Under the pieces are notes generated by a model. That model was not told the origin of the DNA, ran no database searches, and worked only from the letters and a program-made list of their open reading frames with translations. Source: Marinobacterium_D sp050908845 (GTDB lineage: Bacteria > Pseudomonadota > Gammaproteobacteria > Pseudomonadales > Balneatricaceae). From it: a stretch of DNA of 64,000 nucleotides. Positions 54,583 through 62,113 of this stretch are shown here, in pieces. The stretch is taken from assembly GCF_050908845.1 (NCBI RefSeq), contig NZ_CP194171.1:3286001-3350000 (forward strand), in the 5' to 3' direction. The number at the start of each line of letters is the position of its first letter. Position 1 is the stretch's first letter. A program made the translations under genes and the position numbers.

Positions 54583-56169
54583 ATGATCACCGAATCCGTC
54601 GTTGATCTTTCCCGGTTACAGTTTGCCATCACGGCGCTGTACCACTTTCTATTCGTGCCACTGACGCTGGGCCTGACTTTCATGCTGGCTATCATGGAGT
54701 CAGTCTATGTCATGACCGGAAAGCAGATTTACAAAGATATGACCCAGTTCTGGGGCAAACTCTTTGGTATTAACTTCGCGCTCGGTGTAACCACCGGTCT
54801 GACAATGGAGTTCGAGTTCGGCACCAACTGGGCCTACTACTCCCACTACGTCGGCGACATATTCGGCGCGCCCCTCGCCATTGAGGGCCTGATGGCGTTC
54901 TTCCTGGAGTCAACGTTCGTCGGCCTGTTCTTCTTCGGCTGGGACCGTCTCTCCAAGGTCAAGCACCTGATGGTGACCTGGCTGGTGGCGATCGGCTCCA
55001 ACCTGTCTGCCATGTGGATTCTGGTGGCCAACGGCTGGATGCAGAACCCGGTGGGCGGCGAATTCAACTTCGAAACCATGCGGATGGAGATGACCAGCTT
55101 CGCTGATGTCTACTTCAACCCGGTTGCCCAGGTTAAATTCGTGCACACCGTGTCTGCCGGCTACTGTACTGCGGCCATGTTCGTCCTCAGCATCAGCGCT
55201 TACTACCTGCTGAAGGGGCGCGATCTGGCGTTCGCCCGTCGTTCTTTCGCCGTTGCCTCAGGCTTCGGTATGGCCGCCGTGCTGTCGGTTATCCTGCTGG
55301 GCGACGAGTCCGGCTACGAGGTCGGCGACGTACAGAAGGCCAAGCTGGCCGCAATTGAAGCCGAATGGGAAACCGTCGAAGCGCCCGCCCACTTCACCCT
55401 GGTCGGCCTGCCGAACGACGAGACCATGGAAACCGATTACGCTGTGCGTATCCCCTACCTGCTCGGTCTGATCGCCACCCGCTCGATCGATGAGGAGGTC
55501 ACCGGCATCAAGGACCTGATCGAAGAGCACGAGGTTCGCATCCGCAACGGTATGGGCGCCTACGCCCTGCTCGAGCGCCTGCGTGGCGGTGAGGACACCC
55601 CGGCACTGAGAGCGGAGTTTGACGAAGTCAAAGATGACCTCGGCTACGGCCTGCTGCTGAAGCAGTTCACCCCGAACGTGACCGATGCCACTGAGGAGCA
55701 GATCGCCCAGGCGGCGCGAAACTCCGTGCCCCCGGTATTCCCGATGTTCTGGAGCTTCCGCATCATGGTTGCCTGCGGCTTCTGGATGCTGATGGTATTC
55801 GCCCTTAGCTTCTACTTCACCGCCCGCCGCACCGCCTTCCACAAACCCTGGCTGCTGCGCCTGGCGCTGTTCAGTCTGCCGGTGCCCTGGATCGCTTCGG
55901 AATTTGGCTGGGTTGTGGCCGAGTTCGGGCGTCAGCCCTGGGCCATAGGTGAGGTGCTACCGACCTTTATCGCCACATCGAGCCTGACAGAGGCTGATCT
56001 GATCGGCAGTCTGATCGCCTTCGTCGCCTTCTATACGGTACTGGCGATTATCGAGATGTACCTGATGATTCGCTTTGCCCGCAAAGGTCCAAGCAGCCTG
56101 CATACCGGTCGCTATCACCACGAATTGCCGGTACAGCGTGAAGCTGCAAGGTCATCAGTGAACGCCTGA
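54583..56169 (+). CDS. cydA: Cytochrome bd ubiquinol oxidase subunit I
   Basis: A 528-residue integral membrane subunit with heme ligands His21 (ALYHFLFVPLT), His in KFVHTVSAGY and the later Met. The quinol loop is long (E. coli type), with GDESGYEVGDVQKAK. It oxidises quinol and reduces O2 with high affinity without pumping protons. ATG 54583 follows CAGGAGATAGTG. First gene of cydABX. Confidence 0.96.
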   Translation: MITESVVDLSRLQFAITALYHFLFVPLTLGLTFMLAIMESVYVMTGKQIYKDMTQFWGKLFGINFALGVTTGLTMEFEFGTNWAYYSHYVGDIFGAPLAIEGLMAFFLESTFVGLFFFGWDRLSKVKHLMVTWLVAIGSNLSAMWILVANGWMQNPVGGEFNFETMRMEMTSFADVYFNPVAQVKFVHTVSAGYCTAAMFVLSISAYYLLKGRDLAFARRSFAVASGFGMAAVLSVILLGDESGYEVGDVQKAKLAAIEAEWETVEAPAHFTLVGLPNDETMETDYAVRIPYLLGLIATRSIDEEVTGIKDLIEEHEVRIRNGMGAYALLERLRGGEDTPALRAEFDEVKDDLGYGLLLKQFTPNVTDATEEQIAQAARNSVPPVFPMFWSFRIMVACGFWMLMVFALSFYFTARRTAFHKPWLLRLALFSLPVPWIASEFGWVVAEFGRQPWAIGEVLPTFIATSSLTEADLIGSLIAFVAFYTVLAIIEMYLMIRFARKGPSSLHTGRYHHELPVQREAARSSVNA

Positions 56170-56188
56170 GTAGGAAGAGGTAACCAAG

Positions 56189-57331
56189 ATGCTATTCGAT
56201 TATGAAACGCTGAAACTGATCTGGTGGGCACTGATTGGCGTTCTGCTGATCGGCTTCGCCGTCACCGACGGTTTCGACCTGGGCGCCTGTGTTCTGCTGC
56301 CGATTCTGGGCCGCAGCGACAGCGAGCGCCGTGTCGTCATCAACACCGTGGGACCGCACTGGGAAGGCAACCAGGTCTGGTTCGTCACCGCGGGCGGCGC
56401 CATCTTCGCGGCCTGGCCGGCGGTCTACGCTGCAGCCTTCTCCGGTTTTTACTGGGCGATGCTGCTGGTGCTGTTCGCGCTGTTCTTCCGTCCGGTGGGC
56501 TTTGACTACCGCTCGAAGATTGCCGATCCGCGCTGGCGCAGCTCCTGGGACTGGGGTCTGTTCATCGGCGGTGCCGTACCGGCGCTGGTGTTCGGCGTCG
56601 CCTTCGGTAACCTGCTGCTGGGCGTACCCTTCCAGCATGACGAATTCATGCGCCCAAGCTACGACGGTAACCTGTTCGGCCTGCTGAACCCCTTCGGTCT
56701 GCTCTGCGGTGTTGTCAGCCTGGCCATGCTCTCCATGCACGGTGCTGTCTATGTGGCCCTGCGCAGCGAAGGCCGCGTCAGCGACCGCGCCCGCACCTGG
56801 GGACAGATCTGCGCCCTGGTGACCCTGGCCTGCTTCGCCCTGGCCGGTATCTGGCTGAGCTCCAGCATCGACGGCTACCAGATCGTTTCTGCGCCGGCTC
56901 ACGACGCCCTGCCCAACCCGCTGGCGAAAGAGGTGGTCCGTGGCGATGGCGCCTGGCTGGCCAACTACTCCACCTACCCGGCCACCATGCTGGCACCGGT
57001 CATCGGTTTCCTGGGATTGGCGGGCACCTTCCTGCTGATGGGCGCGCGCCGTTACGGCTTCGCTTTCCTGACCAGCTCCCTGGGTATGGCGGGTATTATC
57101 CTGACCGCGGGCTTCTCACTGTTCCCGTTCGTCATGCCGTCCAGCCTGGAGCCCAACTCCAGCCTGACGCTTTGGGATGCTTCCTCAAGCCACCTGACGC
57201 TGAATGTGATGACCTACGCAGCGATTGTGTTTGTGCCGATCATTCTGTTCTACACCCTGTGGTGCTACCGCTCTCTCTGGGGCCGCGTCTCGGTGGAGCT
57301 CATCAACAAGAACGATCACACATCTTACTGA
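56189..57331 (+). CDS. cydB: Cytochrome bd ubiquinol oxidase subunit II
   Basis: A 380-residue membrane subunit with eight or nine membrane helices and the family motifs GFAVTDGFDLGACVLLP and GPHWEGNQVWFVTAGGA, FSGFYWAM. The length equals E. coli CydB (379). It lies 19 bp after cydA with AAGAGGTAACC as ribosome site. Confidence 0.96.
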   Translation: MLFDYETLKLIWWALIGVLLIGFAVTDGFDLGACVLLPILGRSDSERRVVINTVGPHWEGNQVWFVTAGGAIFAAWPAVYAAAFSGFYWAMLLVLFALFFRPVGFDYRSKIADPRWRSSWDWGLFIGGAVPALVFGVAFGNLLLGVPFQHDEFMRPSYDGNLFGLLNPFGLLCGVVSLAMLSMHGAVYVALRSEGRVSDRARTWGQICALVTLACFALAGIWLSSSIDGYQIVSAPAHDALPNPLAKEVVRGDGAWLANYSTYPATMLAPVIGFLGLAGTFLLMGARRYGFAFLTSSLGMAGIILTAGFSLFPFVMPSSLEPNSSLTLWDASSSHLTLNVMTYAAIVFVPIILFYTLWCYRSLWGRVSVELINKNDHTSY

Positions 57332-57343
57332 GGAGACCGGAGA

Positions 57344-57445
57344 ATGTGGTACTTTGCCTGGATACTCGGCGTCTTGCTCGCCTGCTCATTCGGCATCATC
57401 AATGTGATGTGGCTTGAAGCGGAAAACATCGACGACGAGCAATAA
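57344..57445 (+). CDS. cydX: Cytochrome bd small subunit CydX
   Basis: A 33-residue single-helix protein, MWYFAWILGVLLACSFG followed by a short acidic tail. The start is nearly identical to E. coli CydX (MWYFAWILGTLLACSFG), which is needed for oxidase stability and heme content. It begins 12 bp after cydB with GAGGAGACCGGAGA upstream. Missed by length-limited gene callers. A terminator follows. Confidence 0.95.
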   Translation: MWYFAWILGVLLACSFGIINVMWLEAENIDDEQ

Positions 57446-57448
57446 AAC

Positions 57449-57479
57449 AAACGGGGGCCAGATGGTCCCCGTTTTCATT
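57449..57479 (+). terminator. Rho-independent terminator of cydABX
   Basis: ACGGGG-g-CC / GG-t-CCCCGT stem with AGAT loop, then TTTTCATTT. Confidence 0.88.
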
Positions 57480-57531
57480 TGCGCCAAAGATCCGGTTTCA
57501 CCCTGACCGTCTTGTCTGAGCGCACCCGTGA

Positions 57532-57685
57532 CTCCCCTTCTGCGCAGCCGAGCATCGCAGACTGAAAGAGAAACAAGGGAAAGGCTGTTTGAGCGACGAA
57601 GGAGCGACTGATTTTTAAAAGAAAGCCTTTCCCGCTCTTTCAGGCGAGAAGCACAGGGAAATCGGCGCAGCCGATCAAGCAGTAG
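57532..57685. repeat. Structured repeat copy B, left part (interrupted by IS110)
   Basis: Matches copy A at 13898-14026. Hairpin I: CTGAAAGAG/CTCTTTCAG (57562-57570 with 57635-57643) with inner GGGAAAGGC/GCCTTTCCC. Hairpin II: ATCGGC-gca-GCCGAT (57661-57675). The sequence breaks off at the IS110 insertion. Confidence 0.82.
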
Positions 57686-57698
57686 ATACTCAGTTGAG

Positions 57699-57704
57699 GG
57701 TCAA
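57699..57704 (-). promoter_or_regulatory. -35 element completed on IS circularisation
   Basis: TTGACC overlaps the transposase stop codon at the right end. In a circle joined at CT it lies 17 bp before TATGTT at 58928-58933 in the left end, giving a usable sigma-70 promoter for the bridge RNA and transposase. Confidence 0.6.
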
Positions 57705-58693
57705 CCTTTCAAATGCTCATCACTGAACAATAAGGTTGAGTTGAATGCGGTTTTTGTCTGTATACAGGCCCATAGCCCAGTCAGGTACTTTCTCATGACC
57801 GCGCAAAGGGCCTGGATTTTCTTCTTGCCGCGCGATATCAGTGCTTCGTAGAAGTGCTTTGCCCTCGGGTCATGCCTCACGGCACATAAAGCAGGCATAA
57901 ATAGTGCCGCGCGTAAGTATGTATTACCTGCTTTTCCCAGGCGGGAAGGTTTGTTCGCACTACTGCCGGACTGCGTTATTCGTACATCTAAACCTGCAAA
58001 ACGGCTCACCTGCGGTGCTTTCAGATGCTGCGGTAATACACAGAGTTCAGCCAGTATGGCGATAGCTGATGCTTCACCGATACCTTTGGCGGCACGGATG
58101 TTCGCCAAGCTTTCTGAAAGCGCAGGGTTCTCGGCGATCAGCACCAAAGCAGCCTTACTTAACCGCTCAATACGTTGGTCCAGCAAGTCGATACCGTCCT
58201 GTTCATCCTCAAGTAGAAGCGGCATTGTGGCGCTTTTAGATTGAAGGGCATGCAGCCGGTTTTTAGCTTGTGTACGTGTAGCTGTTAGTCGATTGATTTG
58301 CCGGCCAAGATCTCTCAAGCCTAAACAGGCAGGGTCAGGAGGCGTCCAGAGCCTTGGGCTCATGCGCTCACCGTATTCAGCGAGTAGGGCAGCATCAACC
58401 GCGTCAGTCTTGCTACCCGTCAGCGTAAGCTTCGCGAAATTGTGGAAACTTTTTGGGTTGATAACCGCTACTGGAAGCCCAGCATGCGCTAGCGCTACTG
58501 CTAAATCCAAGTAGTAGATGCCAGTGGCTTCTAGCACGATTAGCTTCGGTTGAAGTAGCAGGAGCGCATCTACCGCTCTCGCATGGCCATCGGATGTTTG
58601 CTGGAACTGCTTAGCCCTAGAGGCTCGTCCGTCCACTCGACTGACGAGGTCAAATTTTTTGGCTGAGATATCGATGCCGACAAACACGCTCAT
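57701..58693 (-). CDS. IS110-family DEDD transposase (bridge-RNA recombinase)
   Basis: A 330-residue recombinase. The N-terminal RuvC-like DEDD domain shows Asp8 (GIDIS), Glu in LEATG, and the Asp pair in KTDAVDA. The C-terminal Transposase_20 domain has AKGIGEASAIAILAEL and FAGLDV followed by QSGSS, supplying the catalytic Ser, and GKAGNTYLRAALF. It is full length with no stops, so it may be active. IS621, a relative, uses an RNA from its 5' noncoding end to choose donor and target DNA. Confidence 0.95.
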   Translation of the reverse strand: MSVFVGIDISAKKFDLVSRVDGRASRAKQFQQTSDGHARAVDALLLLQPKLIVLEATGIYYLDLAVALAHAGLPVAVINPKSFHNFAKLTLTGSKTDAVDAALLAEYGERMSPRLWTPPDPACLGLRDLGRQINRLTATRTQAKNRLHALQSKSATMPLLLEDEQDGIDLLDQRIERLSKAALVLIAENPALSESLANIRAAKGIGEASAIAILAELCVLPQHLKAPQVSRFAGLDVRITQSGSSANKPSRLGKAGNTYLRAALFMPALCAVRHDPRAKHFYEALISRGKKKIQALCAVMRKYLTGLWACIQTKTAFNSTLLFSDEHLKG

Positions 58694-58749
58694 TGGCTTT
58701 TACACCCCGCTACGCTTAGATCACAATGTTCACCGGTTTCCCGAACTCG

Positions 58750-58915
58750 TACTTGATGCTGCCTCTTCCTTGTCATACGAAGTCCAGTTTCACTGGCTTC
58801 CTGATACTCTTCGAGGTGGGCAATGAGGCAGGGAGCCTCTCTACGGACGAGGTCAGTTTGAACTGCCTCTAGGGGCGGACGGCCTCCCCGGTTACTAGTG
58901 AATGAGCTTAACGGT
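58750..58915 (-). ncRNA. Predicted IS110 bridge RNA
   Basis: Two internal loops by hand folding. Target loop: outer stem GGGAG-g-CC/GG-CTCCC, inner hairpin GAGGCAGT/ACTG-a-CCTC. Its left strand CCGCCCCTA (58870-58878) equals the genomic left target plus CT core plus A. Its right strand GTAG (58841-58844) pairs with CTAC of the right target. Donor loop: outer stem CTGCCTC/GAGGCAG (58825-58831 with 58759-58765), inner hairpin GAAGCCAGT/ACTGG-a-CTTC. Its left strand GAGTATC (58803-58809) equals the element's right end, and ACAAG (58769-58773) pairs with CTTGT at the left end. Exact RNA ends are not known. Confidence 0.82.
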
Positions 58916-58927
58916 TCCTTGAGATCG

Positions 58928-58933
58928 AACATA
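58928..58933 (-). promoter_or_regulatory. -10 element partner at the IS left end
   Basis: TATGTT, 4 of 6 to consensus, placed 17 bp from TTGACC only when the two ends are joined. Confidence 0.5.
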
Positions 58934-58935
58934 CA

Positions 58936-59017
58936 AGGGGCGGTTTGGGATTGTAAAGGTACCTTTCCCCTATAAAGCAGCGCACAAGTACCTTATCTCG
59001 CCAGCAGGCGAAACCGG
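58936..59017. repeat. Structured repeat copy B, right part
   Basis: Continues copy B after the IS: GGGGCGG, TTTGGGATTG, hairpin III with stem AAGGTAC/GTACCTT (58956-58962 with 58988-58994) and a longer loop than copy A, then CTCGCCAGCAGGCGAAACCGG. Confidence 0.82.
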
Positions 59018-59081
59018 CCTTCAAAGAAACTGAAGAATAGAATCTTCTACCGTTCCAACCGATAGCTGAAAGCCAAAGCAA

Positions 59082-59107
59082 AAACGGGGACCAATCGGTC
59101 CCCGTTT
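59082..59107 (-). terminator. Rho-independent terminator of the hpaC-like gene
   Basis: AAACGGGGACC/GGTCCCCGTTT stem with a 4-nt loop, T-rich on the minus strand, 25 bp beyond the stop. Confidence 0.85.
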
Positions 59108-59131
59108 CAATTCAACTGGTAGCTTACGCTA

Positions 59132-59623
59132 TCAAGCCGATAGCGTTTTAAAGCTACGGTTGAAGTACATCAGTGCATCCTGGCCTTCACGGACAACGAT
59201 GTTGTCGATCTCGGCGTAGAACACCGAGTGGCTGCCCACTTCGGCGATATCGGTGATACGGCCTTCGAGGCTCGCCAGCGAACCGCGCAGCAGCGGCTGT
59301 TTCAGCACCCCCTCATCCCAGCTATCCAGCTTGAAGCGCTCTTCCATACTCAGCTCGGTCATGCCGGCAAAATGGCAGGACATCTCCTGCTGTTCGGCAC
59401 TGCAGACGTTGACGCACAGGCGTCCGTTGCTACGGATCACCGCATTGACGGCGCTTTCGCGATTGATGCAGACCAGCACGGTGGCCGGGCTGTCTGATAC
59501 CGAGCAGACAGCGGTGGCGGTCAGGCCGCAGGTACCGCCTTCACCGGCACTGGTGACCACGTTGACGGCACCGGCGAGCTGGGACATGGCATTACGAAAA
59601 AGCTGTTGCTGTTCGTTGGGCAT
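59132..59623 (-). CDS. hpaC: HpaC-like flavin reductase
   Basis: A 163-residue flavin:NAD(P)H reductase, closely patterned on E. coli HpaC, the reductase partner of 4-hydroxyphenylacetate 3-monooxygenase: TATAVCSVSDSPATVLVCIN, NGRLCVNV, HFAGMTELSMEERF, LKGSLASLEG-like. No hpaB oxygenase gene is nearby, so its partner may be encoded elsewhere or it may serve another monooxygenase. Start ATG 59623; a 56-residue upstream extension lacks family similarity. Confidence 0.82.
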   Translation of the reverse strand: MPNEQQQLFRNAMSQLAGAVNVVTSAGEGGTCGLTATAVCSVSDSPATVLVCINRESAVNAVIRSNGRLCVNVCSAEQQEMSCHFAGMTELSMEERFKLDSWDEGVLKQPLLRGSLASLEGRITDIAEVGSHSVFYAEIDNIVVREGQDALMYFNRSFKTLSA

Positions 59624-59693
59624 GAAGCATGAATCCTTACATAGCTTACTTGCATAGATAGCAGGTAGAGATGGCTGAGACGGACATAAAGGC

Positions 59694-60653
59694 TCAGAGC
59701 GAGAGCAGATCGATCCGCTCCATCGTCTGTACGCCGCCGTTTCCGTTCTGGTTTTCTTCGTCTGACTCGGCACGAAATTCGCTCCGGGCATCCGGATCTA
59801 CAATTCCATGCGGGAAGCCGAGTTGCAAGCCCTTGAAATCAAAGAGCTCTGTATCGGCCAAGTGAGACGGCACCACATTGCACAGGGAGCGGAACATGGT
59901 TTCGATACGTCCAGGGTGCTGCTTGTCCCAGTTGTTGAGCATCTCTTTGATCACCTGGCGCTGCAGGTTCTCCTGGGAGCCGCAGAGGTTGCAGGGGATG
60001 ATCGGGAACTCCTTGAGCTCGGCGTACTCGGCGATATCCTTCTCGCGGGCATAGGCCAGCGGGCGGATCACCATGTTCTTGCCGTCGTCGGAGACCAGCT
60101 TCGGCGGCATGGATTTCAGCTTGCCGCCGTAGAACATGTTGAGAAAGAAGGTTTCCAGGATATCGTCACGGTGGTGACCCAGGGCGATCTTGTTGGCACC
60201 GATCTCATCGGCAAAACCGTACAGTGTGCCGCGACGCAGGCGCGAGCAGAGACCGCAGGTGGTTTTCCCCTCGGGTACCACTTCCTTGACGATGGAGTAG
60301 GTATCGCGCTCGACAATATGGAAAGGCACGCCGATCTTTTCCAGGTACGCCGGCAGGATATGCTCGGGGAAACCGGGCTGTTTCTGATCCAGGTTCACCG
60401 CCACCAGCTCGAAATCCACCGGCGCGCTCTTCTGCAGATTCATCAGGATATCGAGCATGGCATAGGAATCCTTGCCACCGGACAGGCAGACCATCACCTT
60501 GTCGCCCGCTTCGATCATGTTGAACGCTTCGATCGCCTGCCCTACCTCGCGACGCAGACGTTTCTGCAGTTTGTTCGTGCGGGTTTTGCGCTTGCGCTCC
60601 GCTTCCACGGAGAGCTGTTCCGCCTGCGCTTCGGTTGGGTTTTCGCTGTGCAT
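59694..60653 (-). CDS. ttcA: tRNA 2-thiocytidine(32) synthetase
   Basis: A 319-residue ATP-dependent enzyme thiolating C32 of certain tRNAs, with a [4Fe-4S] cluster. The PP-loop SGGKDS lies at residues 58-63. The iron-sulfur cysteines are in CGLC and CNLC, and GHHRDDILETF is conserved. The length matches E. coli TtcA (311). Confidence 0.96.
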   Translation of the reverse strand: MHSENPTEAQAEQLSVEAERKRKTRTNKLQKRLRREVGQAIEAFNMIEAGDKVMVCLSGGKDSYAMLDILMNLQKSAPVDFELVAVNLDQKQPGFPEHILPAYLEKIGVPFHIVERDTYSIVKEVVPEGKTTCGLCSRLRRGTLYGFADEIGANKIALGHHRDDILETFFLNMFYGGKLKSMPPKLVSDDGKNMVIRPLAYAREKDIAEYAELKEFPIIPCNLCGSQENLQRQVIKEMLNNWDKQHPGRIETMFRSLCNVVPSHLADTELFDFKGLQLGFPHGIVDPDARSEFRAESDEENQNGNGGVQTMERIDLLSL

Positions 60654-60833
60654 GCTGGTTGCCGTACTTGGATAAAAGTTGAGTGAATCGGTTAACTGGC
60701 TTGTTTTGAGATCGTTTCGAAATTGTCTTAAACAGGTTTCGGAAAATCGAAAGGGGCGAAATTATAACCGAATCGCCGGCGTCTAACACGGTTAGTCTTT
60801 AACCGCTGTTACCCACTGACGGACAGGACCGGC

Positions 60834-61637
60834 TTATTCCGGCTCAGACGCCGCCGGCCCGAGCCAGCCGATCTCTATCGCCGTGGCGGCGCCGATCATG
60901 GCGTGGGCCAGGCTCGGCGGCAGCAGCGACCAACCGGGGGTAATCTGAACCCGCCCGCCCATGATTTCGGCCCGCTGCTGGGGGAACAGCGGCTCTTTCA
61001 CCGGGTCGGCAAAACCATCCGGCCAGAGCGGCTTGCCGGTCTCCCTGTCGTACTTGTCGCTGGCCCCCAGCGTATGCAACAGCTCATGGGCGGCAACGAA
61101 GTTGTTGATGCCCTGGCGATCGGCGTCGGCATAGCCGTTCACCAGGCCGATATTGCCTTTCTGCAGCCCCAGCGAATGTTGCAGTCCCTGGGGATTGCCG
61201 GGCGCATAGAAGCTCATGAATATACGCACATCAGCATCGCCGGCCTGCCAACCATCCTGCCACCAGACCCATAAGCGCATCTTGATCGCCCACCAGAGCG
61301 CCTCAACGATACTTGCCTGTTTCGGCACCTGCGGCGGTAGCGACTCGATCAGCGGCGCCACTTCCACCTGTACCGGTGTTTTCAGACCCAGCCGGTAGCG
61401 GTAAGCCTCGCGGGAGAAAAAGGTTTCGATATCGCTGAAACTGTCGGCATCAATACGTTCAACGTAACGGCGGGTGGTATCGCGACCATCGGCGTTGATC
61501 GGGTAGATCCTCACCTGAACCGGGTCCAGCCAGTCCACACTCCGGGTGCTGGACAGCAGCAGGTAGAGCGCCAGGATCGCCACCAGCACCAACAGCAGAA
61601 AAACACGCAACCAACCAAGCAGAGAGTTTCGTTGCAT
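60834..61637 (-). CDS. Membrane-anchored putative zinc metallopeptidase
   Basis: A 267-residue protein with one N-terminal membrane segment (about 9-28). The exported domain has HELLHTLGASDKYD, an HExxH zinc site followed by G and a downstream Asp, as in metzincin-like peptidases. A cleaved substrate is not known. It lies 14 bp before the YqaA-like gene's stop side, on the same strand. Confidence 0.75.
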   Translation of the reverse strand: MQRNSLLGWLRVFLLLVLVAILALYLLLSSTRSVDWLDPVQVRIYPINADGRDTTRRYVERIDADSFSDIETFFSREAYRYRLGLKTPVQVEVAPLIESLPPQVPKQASIVEALWWAIKMRLWVWWQDGWQAGDADVRIFMSFYAPGNPQGLQHSLGLQKGNIGLVNGYADADRQGINNFVAAHELLHTLGASDKYDRETGKPLWPDGFADPVKEPLFPQQRAEIMGGRVQITPGWSLLPPSLAHAMIGAATAIEIGWLGPAASEPE

Positions 61638-61651
61638 CGGGCAAGCCAGCC

Positions 61652-62080
61652 TTATAACTGAATCAGACCCGCCACCGCCAGGTACCTGGCCAGTTTACCC
61701 AGGCCGATCAACAGCGCGCTCAGGCGCCAGGAAAAACCGATCCAGCCCGCCACCAGGCAGAGCGGATCACCGATGATCGGCAGCCAGGCCAGCAGCAGCG
61801 CAGAGGGTCCAAAACGCTTCAGGCGCTGCTCGGCGCGGCGATGACGTTCTGAGAGTATGCGAAGGGGATAACGCCGGCGCAACCAGACACCCATGACGAA
61901 GGTCAGCAGGCTGCCAAGAAGGTTACCGGCGGTGGCGACCAGCACCGGCAGCAGCCATTCACCGCGCTGGGAGACCTCCCAGGCCAGCAGCGCTTCGGAG
62001 CCGCCGGGCAGCAGGGTTGAAGAGATAAAGGCGCTGAGGAACAGCCCGGGAAGCGAATACTCCGCCCAAACCTGTTCCAT
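61652..62080 (-). CDS. YqaA family (VTT/DedA-type) membrane protein
   Basis: A 142-residue protein with three or four membrane segments. SAFISSTLLPGGSEALL, GNLLGSLLTFVMGVWL and the late W...G/PLCLVAGW pattern fit YqaA, a short member of the VTT/SNARE-associated family. It probably acts in lipid or solute handling; the substrate is unknown. Followed on the same strand by the peptidase gene, 14 bp away. Confidence 0.83.
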   Translation of the reverse strand: MEQVWAEYSLPGLFLSAFISSTLLPGGSEALLAWEVSQRGEWLLPVLVATAGNLLGSLLTFVMGVWLRRRYPLRILSERHRRAEQRLKRFGPSALLLAWLPIIGDPLCLVAGWIGFSWRLSALLIGLGKLARYLAVAGLIQL

Positions 62081-62113
62081 CAGCGCTCTCCCGACATCAA
62101 ACAGAGCCCTGCA

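Larger units (their letters stand above)
57684..58935 (-). mobile_element. IS110-family insertion sequence
   Basis: About 1.25 kb, bounded by comparison with the uninterrupted repeat copy A. Read in transposase sense, the left flank ends CCGCCC-CT and the right flank resumes CT-ACTGCTTG. The core dinucleotide CT is thus present at both ends (58936-58937 and 57684-57685). There are no terminal inverted repeats, as expected for IS110. The right end is only 15 nt beyond the transposase stop; the left end is a 242-nt noncoding stretch before the start codon, the layout of the IS110 (not IS1111) subgroup. Confidence 0.88.

Noticed and set aside
58690..58932. 80-codon ORF as a second IS protein
   Set aside because: It covers the predicted bridge RNA exactly, has no motif, and ORFs of this kind are common over IS110 noncoding ends. 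Kept only as a low-interest finding.
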